A DNA stretch of 64,000 nucleotides from CAVQWT01 sp963810815 (GTDB lineage Bacteria > Pseudomonadota > Gammaproteobacteria > Burkholderiales > Casimicrobiaceae): NCBI GenBank assembly GCA_963810815.1, contig CAWEPB010000010.1:1-64000 (forward strand). The letters are read 5' to 3'. The position numbers and the translations under genes were made by a program. Below are positions 1 through 9,992 of this stretch, piece by piece. The first letter of the stretch is position 1; every line of letters starts with the position of its first letter. The notes below the pieces were generated by a model. That model did not search any database. It was not told where the DNA came from and worked only from the letters and a program-made list of their open reading frames with translations.

Positions 1-153
1 GGTTGGATTGCTCCGCCGGGAGTTGGGAGGGACGCGCCGCGGGCCCACAGGCCGGGCAGAAACCGCGAATCATACCCGCTGCGGCGCGCGACGAATCGGT
101 TTCGTGCCTCGGCTTCGTCCGGGTCCGCGCCGCCCGGCTGCCGGCCCCGGCGC

Positions 154-167
154 TTGAGTTACATCAA
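154..167. promoter_or_regulatory. candidate FNR/Anr-type binding site
   Basis: The bases read TTGAG-TTAC-ATCAA, nine of ten matches to the FNR-family consensus TTGAT-N4-ATCAA. The site lies about 138 bases before the hemerythrin-like gene at 305. An oxygen- or NO-responsive FNR-family regulator would suit that gene. The rest of 1-304 holds no recognisable gene or RNA. The match could be chance, because no convincing -10 box at the right distance was seen. Confidence 0.4.
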
Positions 168-304
168 GGAAATGCGGCCGCCGTCCCGGGTTGCGCTGGC
201 ACGTCGGCCGTTTCCTTGATTCATCTTGTGGTGCGCCGCCCGGGCCGGGTCGATGCTCCGGGGACGGCGCGACGACGCGCCCGAAACCGTCGAGGAGACC
301 CTGC

Positions 305-910
305 ATGCAAGCCACCGAGATCCTGTCGTCCGAACATCGCGTGATCGAGCGCGTCATCGCCGCCCTCGACGTCGCGGCGGACCGACTCGAAACGGGCGCG
401 GCCGTACGGCCGGGCTTCTTCGTCGACGCCACCCGCTTCATCCGCAACTTCGCCGACGGCTACCACCACGGCAAGGAGGAAGAGGTGCTGTTCGCGACCA
501 TGGCCCGCAACGGCATGCCGACCGACGACGGGCCCATCGGGATGATGCTGTTCGAGCACGACCGGGCGCGCGAACTCACTGCCGGCCTGGGCAAGGCGGC
601 GGAACGGTGGGCCGGCGGCGACCGCGACGTGGCGGACACCCTGGCCGACTACGCGCGCGCCTACGGCGAACTGCTGACGCAGCACATCTACAAGGAAGAC
701 AACATCCTGTTCCCGATGGCCGCGCAGGCGATCCTGCCGCAGGAGCAGGACGAAGTGCTCCACGAATTCGAACGAATCGAGCGCGAGCAGGCGGCGAAGG
801 GCTCGAAGGCGTCCTACCTGGACCTCGCCGACTCCCTGTGCGCGGAGATGGGCGTCGATGCCGCAGGCGCCCCGAGGCGCAGCGTCGAGCTTCCCTGTCA
901 CGCGCGCTGA
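305..910 (+). CDS. hemerythrin-like domain protein (HHE cation-binding)
   Basis: A 201-residue cytoplasmic protein with the four-helix hemerythrin pattern. Candidate ligands for a di-iron centre lie in the EHRVIERV, HHGKEEEV, EHDRAREL and HIYKEDNILFP segments. Relatives bind oxygen or help repair iron-sulfur centres after nitrosative stress (YtfE-like); which applies here is not clear. ATG 305 was chosen because GAGGAG lies just upstream and homology begins at once (MQATEILSSEH). An upstream in-frame start would add a proline/arginine-rich leader that looks non-coding. A possible FNR box at 154-167 suggests oxygen- or NO-dependent control. Confidence 0.85.
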   Translation: MQATEILSSEHRVIERVIAALDVAADRLETGAAVRPGFFVDATRFIRNFADGYHHGKEEEVLFATMARNGMPTDDGPIGMMLFEHDRARELTAGLGKAAERWAGGDRDVADTLADYARAYGELLTQHIYKEDNILFPMAAQAILPQEQDEVLHEFERIEREQAAKGSKASYLDLADSLCAEMGVDAAGAPRRSVELPCHAR

Positions 911-1009
911 GCGCGGACTCGCCGGGGGCGGCACGCAAACGGCTGGCGATGCCGCGCTTCGATGGACTATGCTGGGACGTCAGGGAAGATACTGGTCCAG
1001 GGATCCATC

Positions 1010-1498
1010 ATGAGCAAGCCGGTTGCCATCGCACTGACGGTGCTTGTCGCGTTTGCGTTCGGGTGTGGCAAGAGCGAGAAGACCACCACGATCCCCGAAG
1101 GCGAGGTCAAGGTCGAACGCAAGAGCGGCGAGGTCACCTTCGAGGCCTCCGGCAAGGGCGGGGAAAAGGTGGCGGTGGCTGCCGGCGACAAGGGCATCGC
1201 GCTGCCCGCCGATTTTCCCAAGGACGTGCCGATCATCGAGGGCGCGACGGTGAAGGTCGCCATGACGCAGGGCCGGAAGATGGTCGTGCACCTGCATGCG
1301 GCAGGATCCGTTGCCGATGCGGCGAAGTTCTACGACGACGAACTGAAGGGCCAGGGCTGGGCGATCGAGAGCACCATGAACACGGGCGACGTGTCGATGG
1401 TTTCCGCCAGGAAGGGCAAGCGCCTGTGCAGCGTCACCGTCGCCAGGGAAAGCGACGGGACACTGGTGCAGCTGGCTCTTTCGCAGCAGGGCTCGTAG
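1010..1498 (+). CDS. putative lipoprotein of unknown function
   Basis: A 162-residue protein starting MSKPVAIALT, with a hydrophobic signal ending at a cysteine (AFAFGC), which suggests lipid modification and membrane anchoring. The lipobox is not perfect. A central LPADFPKDVPIIEGA segment and a C-terminal region with an FYDDELKGQGW segment resemble a common fold of small bacterial lipoproteins, but I cannot assign a function. ATG 1010 was preferred to an earlier in-frame ATG at 962 because it places the signal peptide at the N-terminus. A possible -10 (TATGCT, 968-973) lies upstream. It runs in the same direction as the hemerythrin-like gene, 99 bases downstream of it. Confidence 0.65.
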   Translation: MSKPVAIALTVLVAFAFGCGKSEKTTTIPEGEVKVERKSGEVTFEASGKGGEKVAVAAGDKGIALPADFPKDVPIIEGATVKVAMTQGRKMVVHLHAAGSVADAAKFYDDELKGQGWAIESTMNTGDVSMVSARKGKRLCSVTVARESDGTLVQLALSQQGS

Positions 1499-1595
1499 AC
1501 CGGCCGCACCCTGCAACGCGATGGCGGCGGGTGCCGCTGCCCCGCGGTTCTGCCGCCGGGGGCCGTGCCACCGGATTCCGCTGTTCCCGAAGCAT

Positions 1596-2771
1596 TCAGC
1601 GCACGGCGAGGCGCCACAGCGACGTCACCTCGGCGGCGCGCGCCGCATGGAGCGGATCGGTGTCGTCGGCTGTCCGCGGATGCTTCGGCCGCACGTCGAT
1701 TCGCTCCAAGACCTTCAAACCGGCGGTGTCGAACGCGGCGAGCAGCTCCGACCTCGACCGCAGGCCGAGGTGCTCGGCGAGATCCGAGAGGATCACCCAG
1801 CCCTCGCCCCCCGCTTCCAGGTGCGCGGGCAGCGCGCCGAGGAATCCGCGCAGCATCCGGCTCTCGGGGTCGTAGATCCCGTGCTCGATCGGCGAACTCG
1901 GCCGCGCGGGAACCCAGGGCGGATTGCAGACGACGAGCGCGGCCCGCCCTGCGGGAAAGAGGTCCGCCTGCACGACCTCCACCTGCGCCGCCAGCCCGAG
2001 GCGCTCGAGGTTCTCGCGAGCGCAGGCCAGCGCGCGGGGATCCTGGTCGGTGGCCACCACGTGCCCGATGCCGCGCCGCGCGAGCACGGCCGCCAGCACG
2101 CCCGTCCCGGTGCCGATGTCGAAGGCCACGCCGGACGACGACCGCAAGGCCGGCAGCGGTGCCCGGGCGACCAGCTCGACGTACTCGCGGCGAATCGGCG
2201 CGAACACCCCGTAGTGCGGATGGATCCGGCCGCCGACCTCCGGGATGTCGATTCCCTTGAGGCGCCATTCGTGCGCGCCGATGATCCCCAGCAACTCCCG
2301 CAGCGAGGCGACCGACGGGCCCTCGCCCGGGCCCCAGGCTTCCGCGCAGGCCTGCCGGATATCGGGCGCGCGGCGCAACGGGATGGCGTAGTCCTCGTCG
2401 AGCGGGATCAGCAGCATGCCCAGCGTGCGCGCGCGCTGCGACCGCGCCTGGCGCAGGAGATGGAAGGCTTCCGCCGGCGATGCGAGCGATGCGGGCGATG
2501 GGGGCGCTGCGGATGCCGCCGATTTCTTCGGCTTGCGCGGCGGGCGGTCGGCGCGACTCGCCAACGCCAGCAGCATCTGGCGCGCATTCTGGAAATCGCC
2601 CCGCCACAGCAGCGCGGTGCCCTGGCACGCGAGGCCGTACGCGTCGTCGGCCCTGATCTGGTCATCGGCGATGACCACGCGCCCGGGCGGCGGCGCCCCG
2701 CGTTCCGAGTGCCAGCGCGCCGAACGCGCCTCGCCGCCTTCGGTCCATCGAACGACGGGACGTTCCGTCAA
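1596..2771 (-). CDS. class I SAM-dependent methyltransferase (PrmC/HemK-like fold)
   Basis: A 391-residue cytoplasmic protein. The C-terminal half has SAM-binding motif I (FDIGTGTGVLA), an acidic residue after the next strand (VVATDQDP), and the NPPW motif of N-methyltransferases that act on planar amide or amine groups such as glutamine or adenine. The N-terminal 150 residues, including an Ala/Pro/Ser/Lys linker, are not recognised and may select the substrate. Translation appears to start at TTG 2771 with GGGAG upstream; the nearby ATG at 2785 is out of frame. The gene diverges from thiC. The substrate (protein, RNA or small molecule) is unknown. Confidence 0.75.
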   Translation of the reverse strand: MTERPVVRWTEGGEARSARWHSERGAPPPGRVVIADDQIRADDAYGLACQGTALLWRGDFQNARQMLLALASRADRPPRKPKKSAASAAPPSPASLASPAEAFHLLRQARSQRARTLGMLLIPLDEDYAIPLRRAPDIRQACAEAWGPGEGPSVASLRELLGIIGAHEWRLKGIDIPEVGGRIHPHYGVFAPIRREYVELVARAPLPALRSSSGVAFDIGTGTGVLAAVLARRGIGHVVATDQDPRALACARENLERLGLAAQVEVVQADLFPAGRAALVVCNPPWVPARPSSPIEHGIYDPESRMLRGFLGALPAHLEAGGEGWVILSDLAEHLGLRSRSELLAAFDTAGLKVLERIDVRPKHPRTADDTDPLHAARAAEVTSLWRLAVR

Positions 2772-2948
2772 GCTCGTGCTCCCATGAAGAGTTCTCGCGT
2801 CAGGTCAACGACGCCACCCAGTGTGTACCAGGCGGGCCTCGGACGCACCGGGTGGACTGCCGCGGGAGGCCCGAATCGCAAGCAATCGCGCACCCGTGCC
2901 GCCGATACGGCATACGAAGGAGGGCGCGCAGTCCACCGGGCCGCAGGC

Positions 2949-2977
2949 TTGCCGCCGCCGGCGTTCCGGCGTAACGT
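2949..2977 (+). promoter_or_regulatory. candidate sigma-70 promoter of thiC
   Basis: TTGCCG (2949-2954) and TAACGT (2972-2977) are separated by 17 bases. Transcription would start near 2984, immediately before the first riboswitch stem at 2986, which is the expected arrangement. The -10 match is weak, so the positional fit is the main support. Nothing else was recognised between the methyltransferase start (2771) and this point. Confidence 0.4.
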
Positions 2978-2985
2978 GGCGACCG

Positions 2986-3090
2986 ACGCTGGGGGTCCTT
3001 CCCGCGCGGCTCGGCGGTTCGCGAGCGGCGCGCGGCGGGTGAGAGCATACCCTTGGTACCTGTGCGGATAATGCCGGCGCAGGGAAGCGT
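2986..3090 (+). promoter_or_regulatory. TPP riboswitch (THI element)
   Basis: The leader of thiC carries the thiamine pyrophosphate aptamer core: GTGAGAGCATACCCTT (3039-3054), GGTACCTG, then GCGGATAATGCCGGCGCAGG running into GGAAGCGT by 3090. The closing P1 helix is visible as ACGCT (2986-2990) pairing with AGCGT (3086-3090). GC-rich bases at about 3001-3038 form a large variable P3 arm. Known THI elements lower thiC expression when TPP is abundant. The 100 bases from 3091 to the ATG at 3191 would hold the expression platform; I saw no U-run terminator, so control of translation initiation is more likely. Confidence 0.93.
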
Positions 3091-3190
3091 GAAACTCCGT
3101 CCCGCTGCCCTCCCCCGGCTTCGTCCCCGATCGACAGTCACCGCCACGCGTGCGGCCGTTGCCGCCGCGCGCCCGGGCGAGGAGCCTCAG

Positions 3191-5074
<1,884 letters not shown>

Positions 5075-5079
5075 CGACA

Positions 5080-5722
5080 ATGGCCCGAATCACCCTCAAG
5101 GTCACCAAGCCGGTCGATCCGAACGTGCCGCCCAAGGCGCCGACGTCGCGCGCGCGGCGCGCGCTGCACGGCAAGCCGCTGCCGAAGGCGCCGTCGGCGG
5201 CGGCGACGACGCCGCCCCTCCTCGCCCGGCGCGGCGACGAGCGCGCGCCCGGCGGCGGCGCCGAAGCCGGGTCCGGCGGGCGCGCGCCGCGCCAAACCGC
5301 CTGGCACCGGGGAGCGTCGTACCGAATCGACGTCCACGGATCCCCGCCGCGGCAAACCGCCCGCCGCCGGAGCGCGTCGCGACGAGTCGACGTCGACCGA
5401 CGCGCGTCGCGGCAAGCCGCCCGCGGCGGACCCTTCGAGCCGACGACGCAGTGTTTCCGCCACGGCGCCTGGCTCCGCGTACGCCGGCCGCCCGAAGCAC
5501 GGCGCGCCAGCCGGATCGAAGCCGGCCTTCGGTACCCGCTCGACGCCGTCGGCCGGCGCGAAGCCGCCAACCGGAGCGAAGCCCGCTCCGCTGTGGGAGT
5601 CCAAGCGATCGGATCGCCCCCGCGCCAAGCCGGCGTCGCCGGCCCCCGCGGCATCGTCGGCGCCGCCACCCGCGCGGCCTCCGCGCCACGAGAACCCCGA
5701 CGACCCGCGGCTTTCGAAGCGG
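5080..5722 (+). other. probable frameshifted N-terminal extension of the pseudouridine synthase
   Basis: An ATG at 5080, five bases after thiC, opens a reading frame beginning MARITLKVTKPVDPNVPP. It resembles the start of a basic low-complexity tail but is out of phase with the synthase at 5723. From roughly 5222 the phase of the synthase itself gives a coherent Lys/Pro/Arg-rich sequence that runs without a stop into RLSKRMSELG of the S4 domain. In that phase, 5309-5368 and 5369-5428 encode two near-identical 20-residue units (GERRTESTSTDPRRGKPPAA and GARRDESTSTDARRGKPPAA). The two phases need a one-base skip, or two added bases, between about 5200 and 5260. This is either a sequencing error in GC-rich DNA or a real shift. 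Confidence 0.55.
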
Positions 5723-6427
5723 ATGAGCGAACTGGGGCTGTGCTCGCGGCGCGAGGCCGACGAGTGGATCGAGAACGGGTGGGTCAGGGTCGACGGCAAG
5801 GTCGTCGCCACGCTCGGCGTGCGCGTGTCGCCGCACGCGCGCATCGAGATCGACCCGGCGGCGGCGCAGCATCAGAGCGAGCAGGTGACGATCCTGCTCA
5901 ACAAGCCGATCGGCTACGTCTCGGCGCAGGCGGAGGACGGCTACGAGCCCGCGATGGTGCTGATCAAGCCGGAGAACCGCTGGGCCGAGGACCCGTCGCC
6001 GACGAAGTTCAAGCCCGGCCACCTGCGCGGACTGGCGCCGGCGGGGCGACTCGACATCGACTCGACCGGGCTGATCGTGTTCACGCAGGACGGCCGCATC
6101 GCCAAGCACCTGATCGGCCGCGACTCGGCGGTGGAGAAGGAATACCTGGTGCGGGTCGAGGGCACGCTGTCGGACGAAGGCATGAAGCTGCTGCAGCACG
6201 GCCTCGAACTCGACGGCGTCAAGCTGAAGCCGGCGCGCGTGTCGTGGCAGAACGAGCACCAGCTGCGGTTCGTGCTGCGCGAAGGCCGCAAGCGCCAGAT
6301 CCGCCGCATGTGCGAGCTGGTCGGCCTCACGGTGACCGGCCTGAAGCGCGTGCGCAGCGGCGGCGTGCCGCTGGGACCGCTGCCGGTCGGGCAGTGGCGC
6401 TACCTGCGGCGCGACGAGAAGTTCTGA
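5723..6427 (+). CDS. rRNA pseudouridine synthase, RsuA/RluB/RluF family
   Basis: The recognisable catalytic part is 234 residues. An S4 RNA-binding domain (MSELGLCSRREADEWIENGW) is followed by the pseudouridine synthase domain with GRLDIDSTGLIVFTQDG, whose Asp is the expected nucleophile, and a C-terminal GRKRQIRRMCELVGLTV motif. The enzyme isomerises a uridine in rRNA; the RluF-like ending (VPLGPLPVGQWRYL) suggests 23S rRNA, but the target base is not certain. ATG 5723 cuts into the first S4 helix, because RLSKR lies just upstream in the same phase. The true start is therefore probably upstream and reached through the frame change described for 5080-5722. Confidence 0.85.
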   Translation: MSELGLCSRREADEWIENGWVRVDGKVVATLGVRVSPHARIEIDPAAAQHQSEQVTILLNKPIGYVSAQAEDGYEPAMVLIKPENRWAEDPSPTKFKPGHLRGLAPAGRLDIDSTGLIVFTQDGRIAKHLIGRDSAVEKEYLVRVEGTLSDEGMKLLQHGLELDGVKLKPARVSWQNEHQLRFVLREGRKRQIRRMCELVGLTVTGLKRVRSGGVPLGPLPVGQWRYLRRDEKF

Positions 6428-6493
6428 TCGCGGCGCACGGAAGTGGCCGCGGCGCGGGGCTTGGGCGGGCGGCCGCGGCCGCGGCGCTGAAGG

Positions 6494-7531
6494 CTACTCC
6501 GCCCCCATCCGCACCGCGTAGCCGCCGGATTTCTCGTCGCGCTCCAGGCGCACCAGGCCGCGCGCCTGCGCCTCCTCGAGCAGCGCGTTGAACGAGCGGA
6601 AGCCGTAGTACGACTCGTTGAAGCCGGGCCGCACGCGCTTCAGCGCCTGCTTGACCATCGAGCCCCAGATCTTCTCGTCGCCGCCGCGCTCGGCCGCCAG
6701 CGCCTCGATGGTGCCGGTGACGAGGTCGAGCGCCTCGGCGAGCTTTTCCTCGTCCGACTTGGGCGCGGCGGGCGGCGGGGCCCCGGTCGCCTCCGGCGCT
6801 TCCGGCGCCTCGGGGTAGAGCTCGGCCATGCTCGGCATCGGGGCCGTCGCCGCCGCAGAGGTCGCGACTGCGCCCGCTGCCGCCTCCGCCTTGGCCTTGC
6901 CGCGCCCGCGGGCCGGGCGCTTGGCGCCGTTGCCGCCGGCCGGCTTGCCGTCGGCCGCTTTCGGCTCGGCCGCCTTCGCTTCGGCGGACTTGCCTTCACC
7001 GGTCTTCGCCTCGGCGGCCTTCGCCGGCGACCGCCGCGCCGCGCGCTTCTTCTGCTCGCGCACCAGGTCGTCGTAGAAGATGAACTCGTCGCAGTTGGCG
7101 ATCAGCAGGTCCGACGTCGAGTTCTTGACGCCGACGCCGATGACGGTCTTGGCGTTCTCGCGCAGCTTCGACACCAGCGGCGAGAAGTCCGAGTCGCCGC
7201 TGATGATGACGAAGGTGTCGACGTGCGACTTGGTGTAGCAGAGGTCGAGCGCGTCGACGACCATGCGGATGTCGGCGGAATTCTTGCCCGACTGGCGCAC
7301 GTGCGGGATCTCGATCAGCTCGAAGCTGGCCTCGTGCATCGGGGCCTTGAACGTCTTGTAGCGGTCCCAGTCGCAGTACGCCTTCTTGACGACGATGCTG
7401 CCCTTGAGCAGCAGCCGTTCGAGCACCTTGCCGATGTCGAACTTCTCGTAGTCGGCGTCGCGCACGCCGAGCGCGATGTTCTCGAAATCGCAGAACAGCG
7501 CCATGTTGGTGACGTCGGAGGCATTGGCCAT
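6494..7531 (-). CDS. NYN-domain protein with C-terminal LOTUS/OST-HTH domain
   Basis: A 345-residue protein. Residues about 10-165 form a NYN (PIN-like) nuclease domain with acidic clusters in LFCDFENIAL, SADIRMVVDALDL and IISGDSDFSPLV, consistent with metal-dependent RNA cleavage. An Ala/Lys/Glu-rich linker follows. The last ~80 residues, including DEKIWGSMVKQALKRVRPGF, match the OST-HTH/LOTUS fold, an RNA-binding winged helix. RNA processing or decay is inferred from the family. ATG 7531 is preceded by AGGA and begins right at the NYN domain; an upstream in-frame ATG at 7705 would overlap the yceH promoter. It diverges from yceH. Confidence 0.88.
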   Translation of the reverse strand: MANASDVTNMALFCDFENIALGVRDADYEKFDIGKVLERLLLKGSIVVKKAYCDWDRYKTFKAPMHEASFELIEIPHVRQSGKNSADIRMVVDALDLCYTKSHVDTFVIISGDSDFSPLVSKLRENAKTVIGVGVKNSTSDLLIANCDEFIFYDDLVREQKKRAARRSPAKAAEAKTGEGKSAEAKAAEPKAADGKPAGGNGAKRPARGRGKAKAEAAAGAVATSAAATAPMPSMAELYPEAPEAPEATGAPPPAAPKSDEEKLAEALDLVTGTIEALAAERGGDEKIWGSMVKQALKRVRPGFNESYYGFRSFNALLEEAQARGLVRLERDEKSGGYAVRMGAE

Positions 7532-7622
7532 GGAGGATTCCTGGAGGATGTGGGGGCGCGGCATCGCGCCGGCGGCGCCGGCGTCGTGGCGGGCGCGGGC
7601 GTCCGCGCGCATGTTCCCCGAG

Positions 7623-7650
7623 TTTACCGCCCCGGCGCCCGCGTTACACT
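7623..7650 (+). promoter_or_regulatory. candidate sigma-70 promoter of yceH
   Basis: TTTACC (7623-7628), 16 bases, then TACACT (7645-7650) match a sigma-70 promoter at four of six -35 positions and well at -10. The predicted start near 7657 leaves a leader of about 54 bases to the ATG at 7711. The site lies in the divergent spacer with the NYN-LOTUS gene. Confidence 0.45.
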
Positions 7651-7710
7651 CTCGGCCTCGGTCGCGCTCCCGCGGCCCTCGAAACCTGCTGCGGCCCACC
7701 GCCACGCGCC

Positions 7711-8391
7711 ATGCCCGACACCCCGCTGCCGCTGCTGTCGCTCCTCGAAACCCGCGTGCTGGGGGTGCTGGTCGAGAAGCAGCACACGGTGCCCGACACC
7801 TATCCGCTGACGCTCAATGCGCTGGTCGCCGGCTGCAACCAGAAGACCAGCCGCGATCCCGTGCTCAACGCCACCGACGCCGAGGTGCAGGCGGCGGTCG
7901 ACCAGCTCCGCTCGCTGTCGCTGGTCGTCGAGTCGAGCGGCGGCCGCGTGATGCGCTACGCCCACAACGTCGAGCGCGTGCTGCACGCGCCGTCGCAGGC
8001 GGTCGCGCTGCTGGCGACGATGATGCTGCGCGGTCCGCAGACGATCGGCGAGCTGCGCATCAACTGCGAGCGGCTGCACGCGTTCGCCGACCTGTCGGCG
8101 GTGCAGGGGTTCCTCGACGAGCTCGTCGCGCGGCCGGCCGGCGCGCTCGCGGTCGAGCTGCCGCGGCGTCCCGGCGAACGCGAGACGCGCTGGATGCACC
8201 TGCTCGCCGGCGTGCCCGAGGCGGGCGCCGCGCCCGCGCACGAGCCGCGCGCCGACGACGCGGGCAGCGTCGGCGTCGCCGAGATCGCGGCGCTCAAGGC
8301 CAACCTGGCGCAGGTTTCCGCGGAACTCGCCGCGGTGAAGGCGACCGTCGCAAGGCTGTGCGTCGAGCTCGGCGTGGACGTCGACCCGTGA
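7711..8391 (+). CDS. YceH family protein (DUF480)
   Basis: A 226-residue cytoplasmic protein matching the YceH/DUF480 family along its length: LETRVLGVLVEKQHTVPDTYPLTLNAL at the N-terminus, GCNQKTSRDPV, then ATMMLRGPQTIGELR. The family folds as two winged-helix domains and is widespread in proteobacteria, with no firmly known role; DNA binding is inferred from the fold. The final ~35 residues look like a short coiled coil (AALKANLAQVSAELAAVKATVARL). The 186 bases from here to the MscS gene at 8578 hold nothing recognisable. Confidence 0.9.
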   Translation: MPDTPLPLLSLLETRVLGVLVEKQHTVPDTYPLTLNALVAGCNQKTSRDPVLNATDAEVQAAVDQLRSLSLVVESSGGRVMRYAHNVERVLHAPSQAVALLATMMLRGPQTIGELRINCERLHAFADLSAVQGFLDELVARPAGALAVELPRRPGERETRWMHLLAGVPEAGAAPAHEPRADDAGSVGVAEIAALKANLAQVSAELAAVKATVARLCVELGVDVDP

Positions 8392-8577
8392 GGTGACGGT
8401 CGGGCGTTCGTTCGGGTTGCATCCTGGACGGACGATCGCGCGATCGGCGGTCCGCCCCGCAGCCGGCACGGCATCCGCGGCCGCAGTGTCTATTGCGGAA
8501 TCCGGCGGCGCTGGACGACAATGGAGGGCTGACCGGGGCGCCGTCGCGTCCCGCGCGACCATGACGGGAGAATAGCA

Positions 8578-9390
8578 ATGGATGTTGCCGCCCTGTGGAC
8601 CAAGGCCGAACCCGCGCTGATCGCCATGGGACTCAAGGTCCTGGGTGCGATCGCGATCTACATCGTCGGCCGCTGGCTGATCGGCGTCGCGTCGTCGCTG
8701 ATCACGCGGGCGCTGGAACGGCAGAAGGTCGAGCCGACGATCATCCGCTACATCGCGAACGTGATCAGCGTCGCGCTCAACATCCTGCTGGTCATCGGCA
8801 TCCTCGGCTACTTCGGCGTCGAGACGACGTCGTTCGCCGCGCTGATCGCCGCGCTGGGTATCGCGATCGGCGCCGCCTGGGGCGGCCTGCTGTCCAACTT
8901 CGCGGCCGGGGCGTTCATCCTGGTGCTGCGGCCGTTCAAGGTCGGCGACTACGTGCTGGCCGGCGACGTCGAGGGCACGGTGCGCGCGATCGGGCTGTTC
9001 ACGACGTCGATCGACACGCCGGACAACGTGCTGACGTCGGTCGGCAACGCCAAGGTGATGGGCGGCACGATCAAGAACTTCTCGCACAACCCGTACCGGC
9101 GCGTCGACCTCACCGCGCAGCTCGACCACACCGTCGATCCGCACGACGCGATCCGGCGGCTCAAGGAAGCGCTGCCGAAGATCGCCAACGTGGTGCCGGA
9201 GCCGAAGCCCGACGTCGAGATCCTGACCTTCAACGAGCGTGGGCCCGTCCTCGCGGTGCGCCCCTACGTGAACACCGCGCACTACTGGCAGGTCTACTTC
9301 GACACCAACAAGGCGATTCGCGACACCTTCGGCGGCGCGGGCTACCCGGTGCCGGAGTCGCACGTCCATTTGCGGCAACGGACGGCCTGA
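8578..9390 (+). CDS. small-conductance mechanosensitive channel, MscS family
   Basis: A 270-residue inner-membrane protein that would open under membrane tension and release solutes during hypo-osmotic shock. Three hydrophobic segments lie at about residues 13-36, 58-80 and 84-120. The third is the Gly/Ala-rich pore helix (ALIAALGIAIGAAWGGLLSNF) and leads into the family hinge VLRPFKVGDYV. The C-terminal beta and alpha/beta domains follow, with a normal length for the minimal MscS type. ATG 8578 follows GGGAGA. The neighbours give no functional hint. Confidence 0.93.
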   Translation: MDVAALWTKAEPALIAMGLKVLGAIAIYIVGRWLIGVASSLITRALERQKVEPTIIRYIANVISVALNILLVIGILGYFGVETTSFAALIAALGIAIGAAWGGLLSNFAAGAFILVLRPFKVGDYVLAGDVEGTVRAIGLFTTSIDTPDNVLTSVGNAKVMGGTIKNFSHNPYRRVDLTAQLDHTVDPHDAIRRLKEALPKIANVVPEPKPDVEILTFNERGPVLAVRPYVNTAHYWQVYFDTNKAIRDTFGGAGYPVPESHVHLRQRTA

Positions 9391-9506
9391 CCGTCCTGCC
9401 GTCCGCGGCCGGAATGCCGCGGGTTGCCGGCGGCGCCGCGGCCCGCGGGCCGGCAGCAACGAGGTTGCAGCCCCGACCAACGCAGCACATTGCAGCGAGG
9501 TGAACG

Positions 9507-9923
9507 ATGGGAATGCTCGACGGACTTCTCGGCAGCCTGATGGGCGGCATGATGGGTGGTGGCCAGCAGCAGCAGAATCCGCTGGTCGCGATCGCGCTGC
9601 AGATGCTGCAGCAGAACGGCGGCATCGAGGGCATCCTCGGCAAGTTCCAGCAGGCGGGCCTGGGCCAGCAGGCGGACTCGTGGGTGTCGACCGGGCAGAA
9701 CCTGCCGATCGATCCGGGCGCGCTGGGCGAGATCTTCGGACAGGAGAAGCTGGGCCAGATCGCGCGGCAGACGGGGATGTCGGAGCAGGACGTCTCCGGC
9801 GGTCTCGCCGACCTCCTGCCCGGCCTCATCGACCAGATGACACCGCAGGGCCAGGTTCCCGCCGACAGCGGCGACCTCGTCAACCGGGCGCTGGCGATGC
9901 TGCAGAAGGGCAAGCTCGGCTGA
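9507..9923 (+). CDS. YidB-like protein (DUF937)
   Basis: A 138-residue protein starting MGMLDGLLGSLMGGMMGGG, then a Gln-rich stretch and a helical DUF937 region (NPLVAIALQMLQQNGGIEGI, QQAGLGQQADSWVSTGQN, LPGLIDQMTP). The family is common in proteobacteria and its function is unknown. The Met/Gly-rich start is not a signal peptide. A GC-rich hairpin (9934-9950) and a second weaker one (9959-9977) separate it from the glutaminase gene and could reduce read-through. Confidence 0.85.
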   Translation: MGMLDGLLGSLMGGMMGGGQQQQNPLVAIALQMLQQNGGIEGILGKFQQAGLGQQADSWVSTGQNLPIDPGALGEIFGQEKLGQIARQTGMSEQDVSGGLADLLPGLIDQMTPQGQVPADSGDLVNRALAMLQKGKLG

Positions 9924-9992
9924 ACCGGCGGGCGGGGCCGGCCGGGCCCCGATATTGCGTGGGATCCTGAACCCCACGCCCGGAGCACTGCC

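Noticed and set aside
3..344. Open frame from the first bases of the window
   Set aside because: It is Arg/Pro-rich, overlaps the hemerythrin-like gene in another phase and shows no homology. I treat 1-304 as intergenic.
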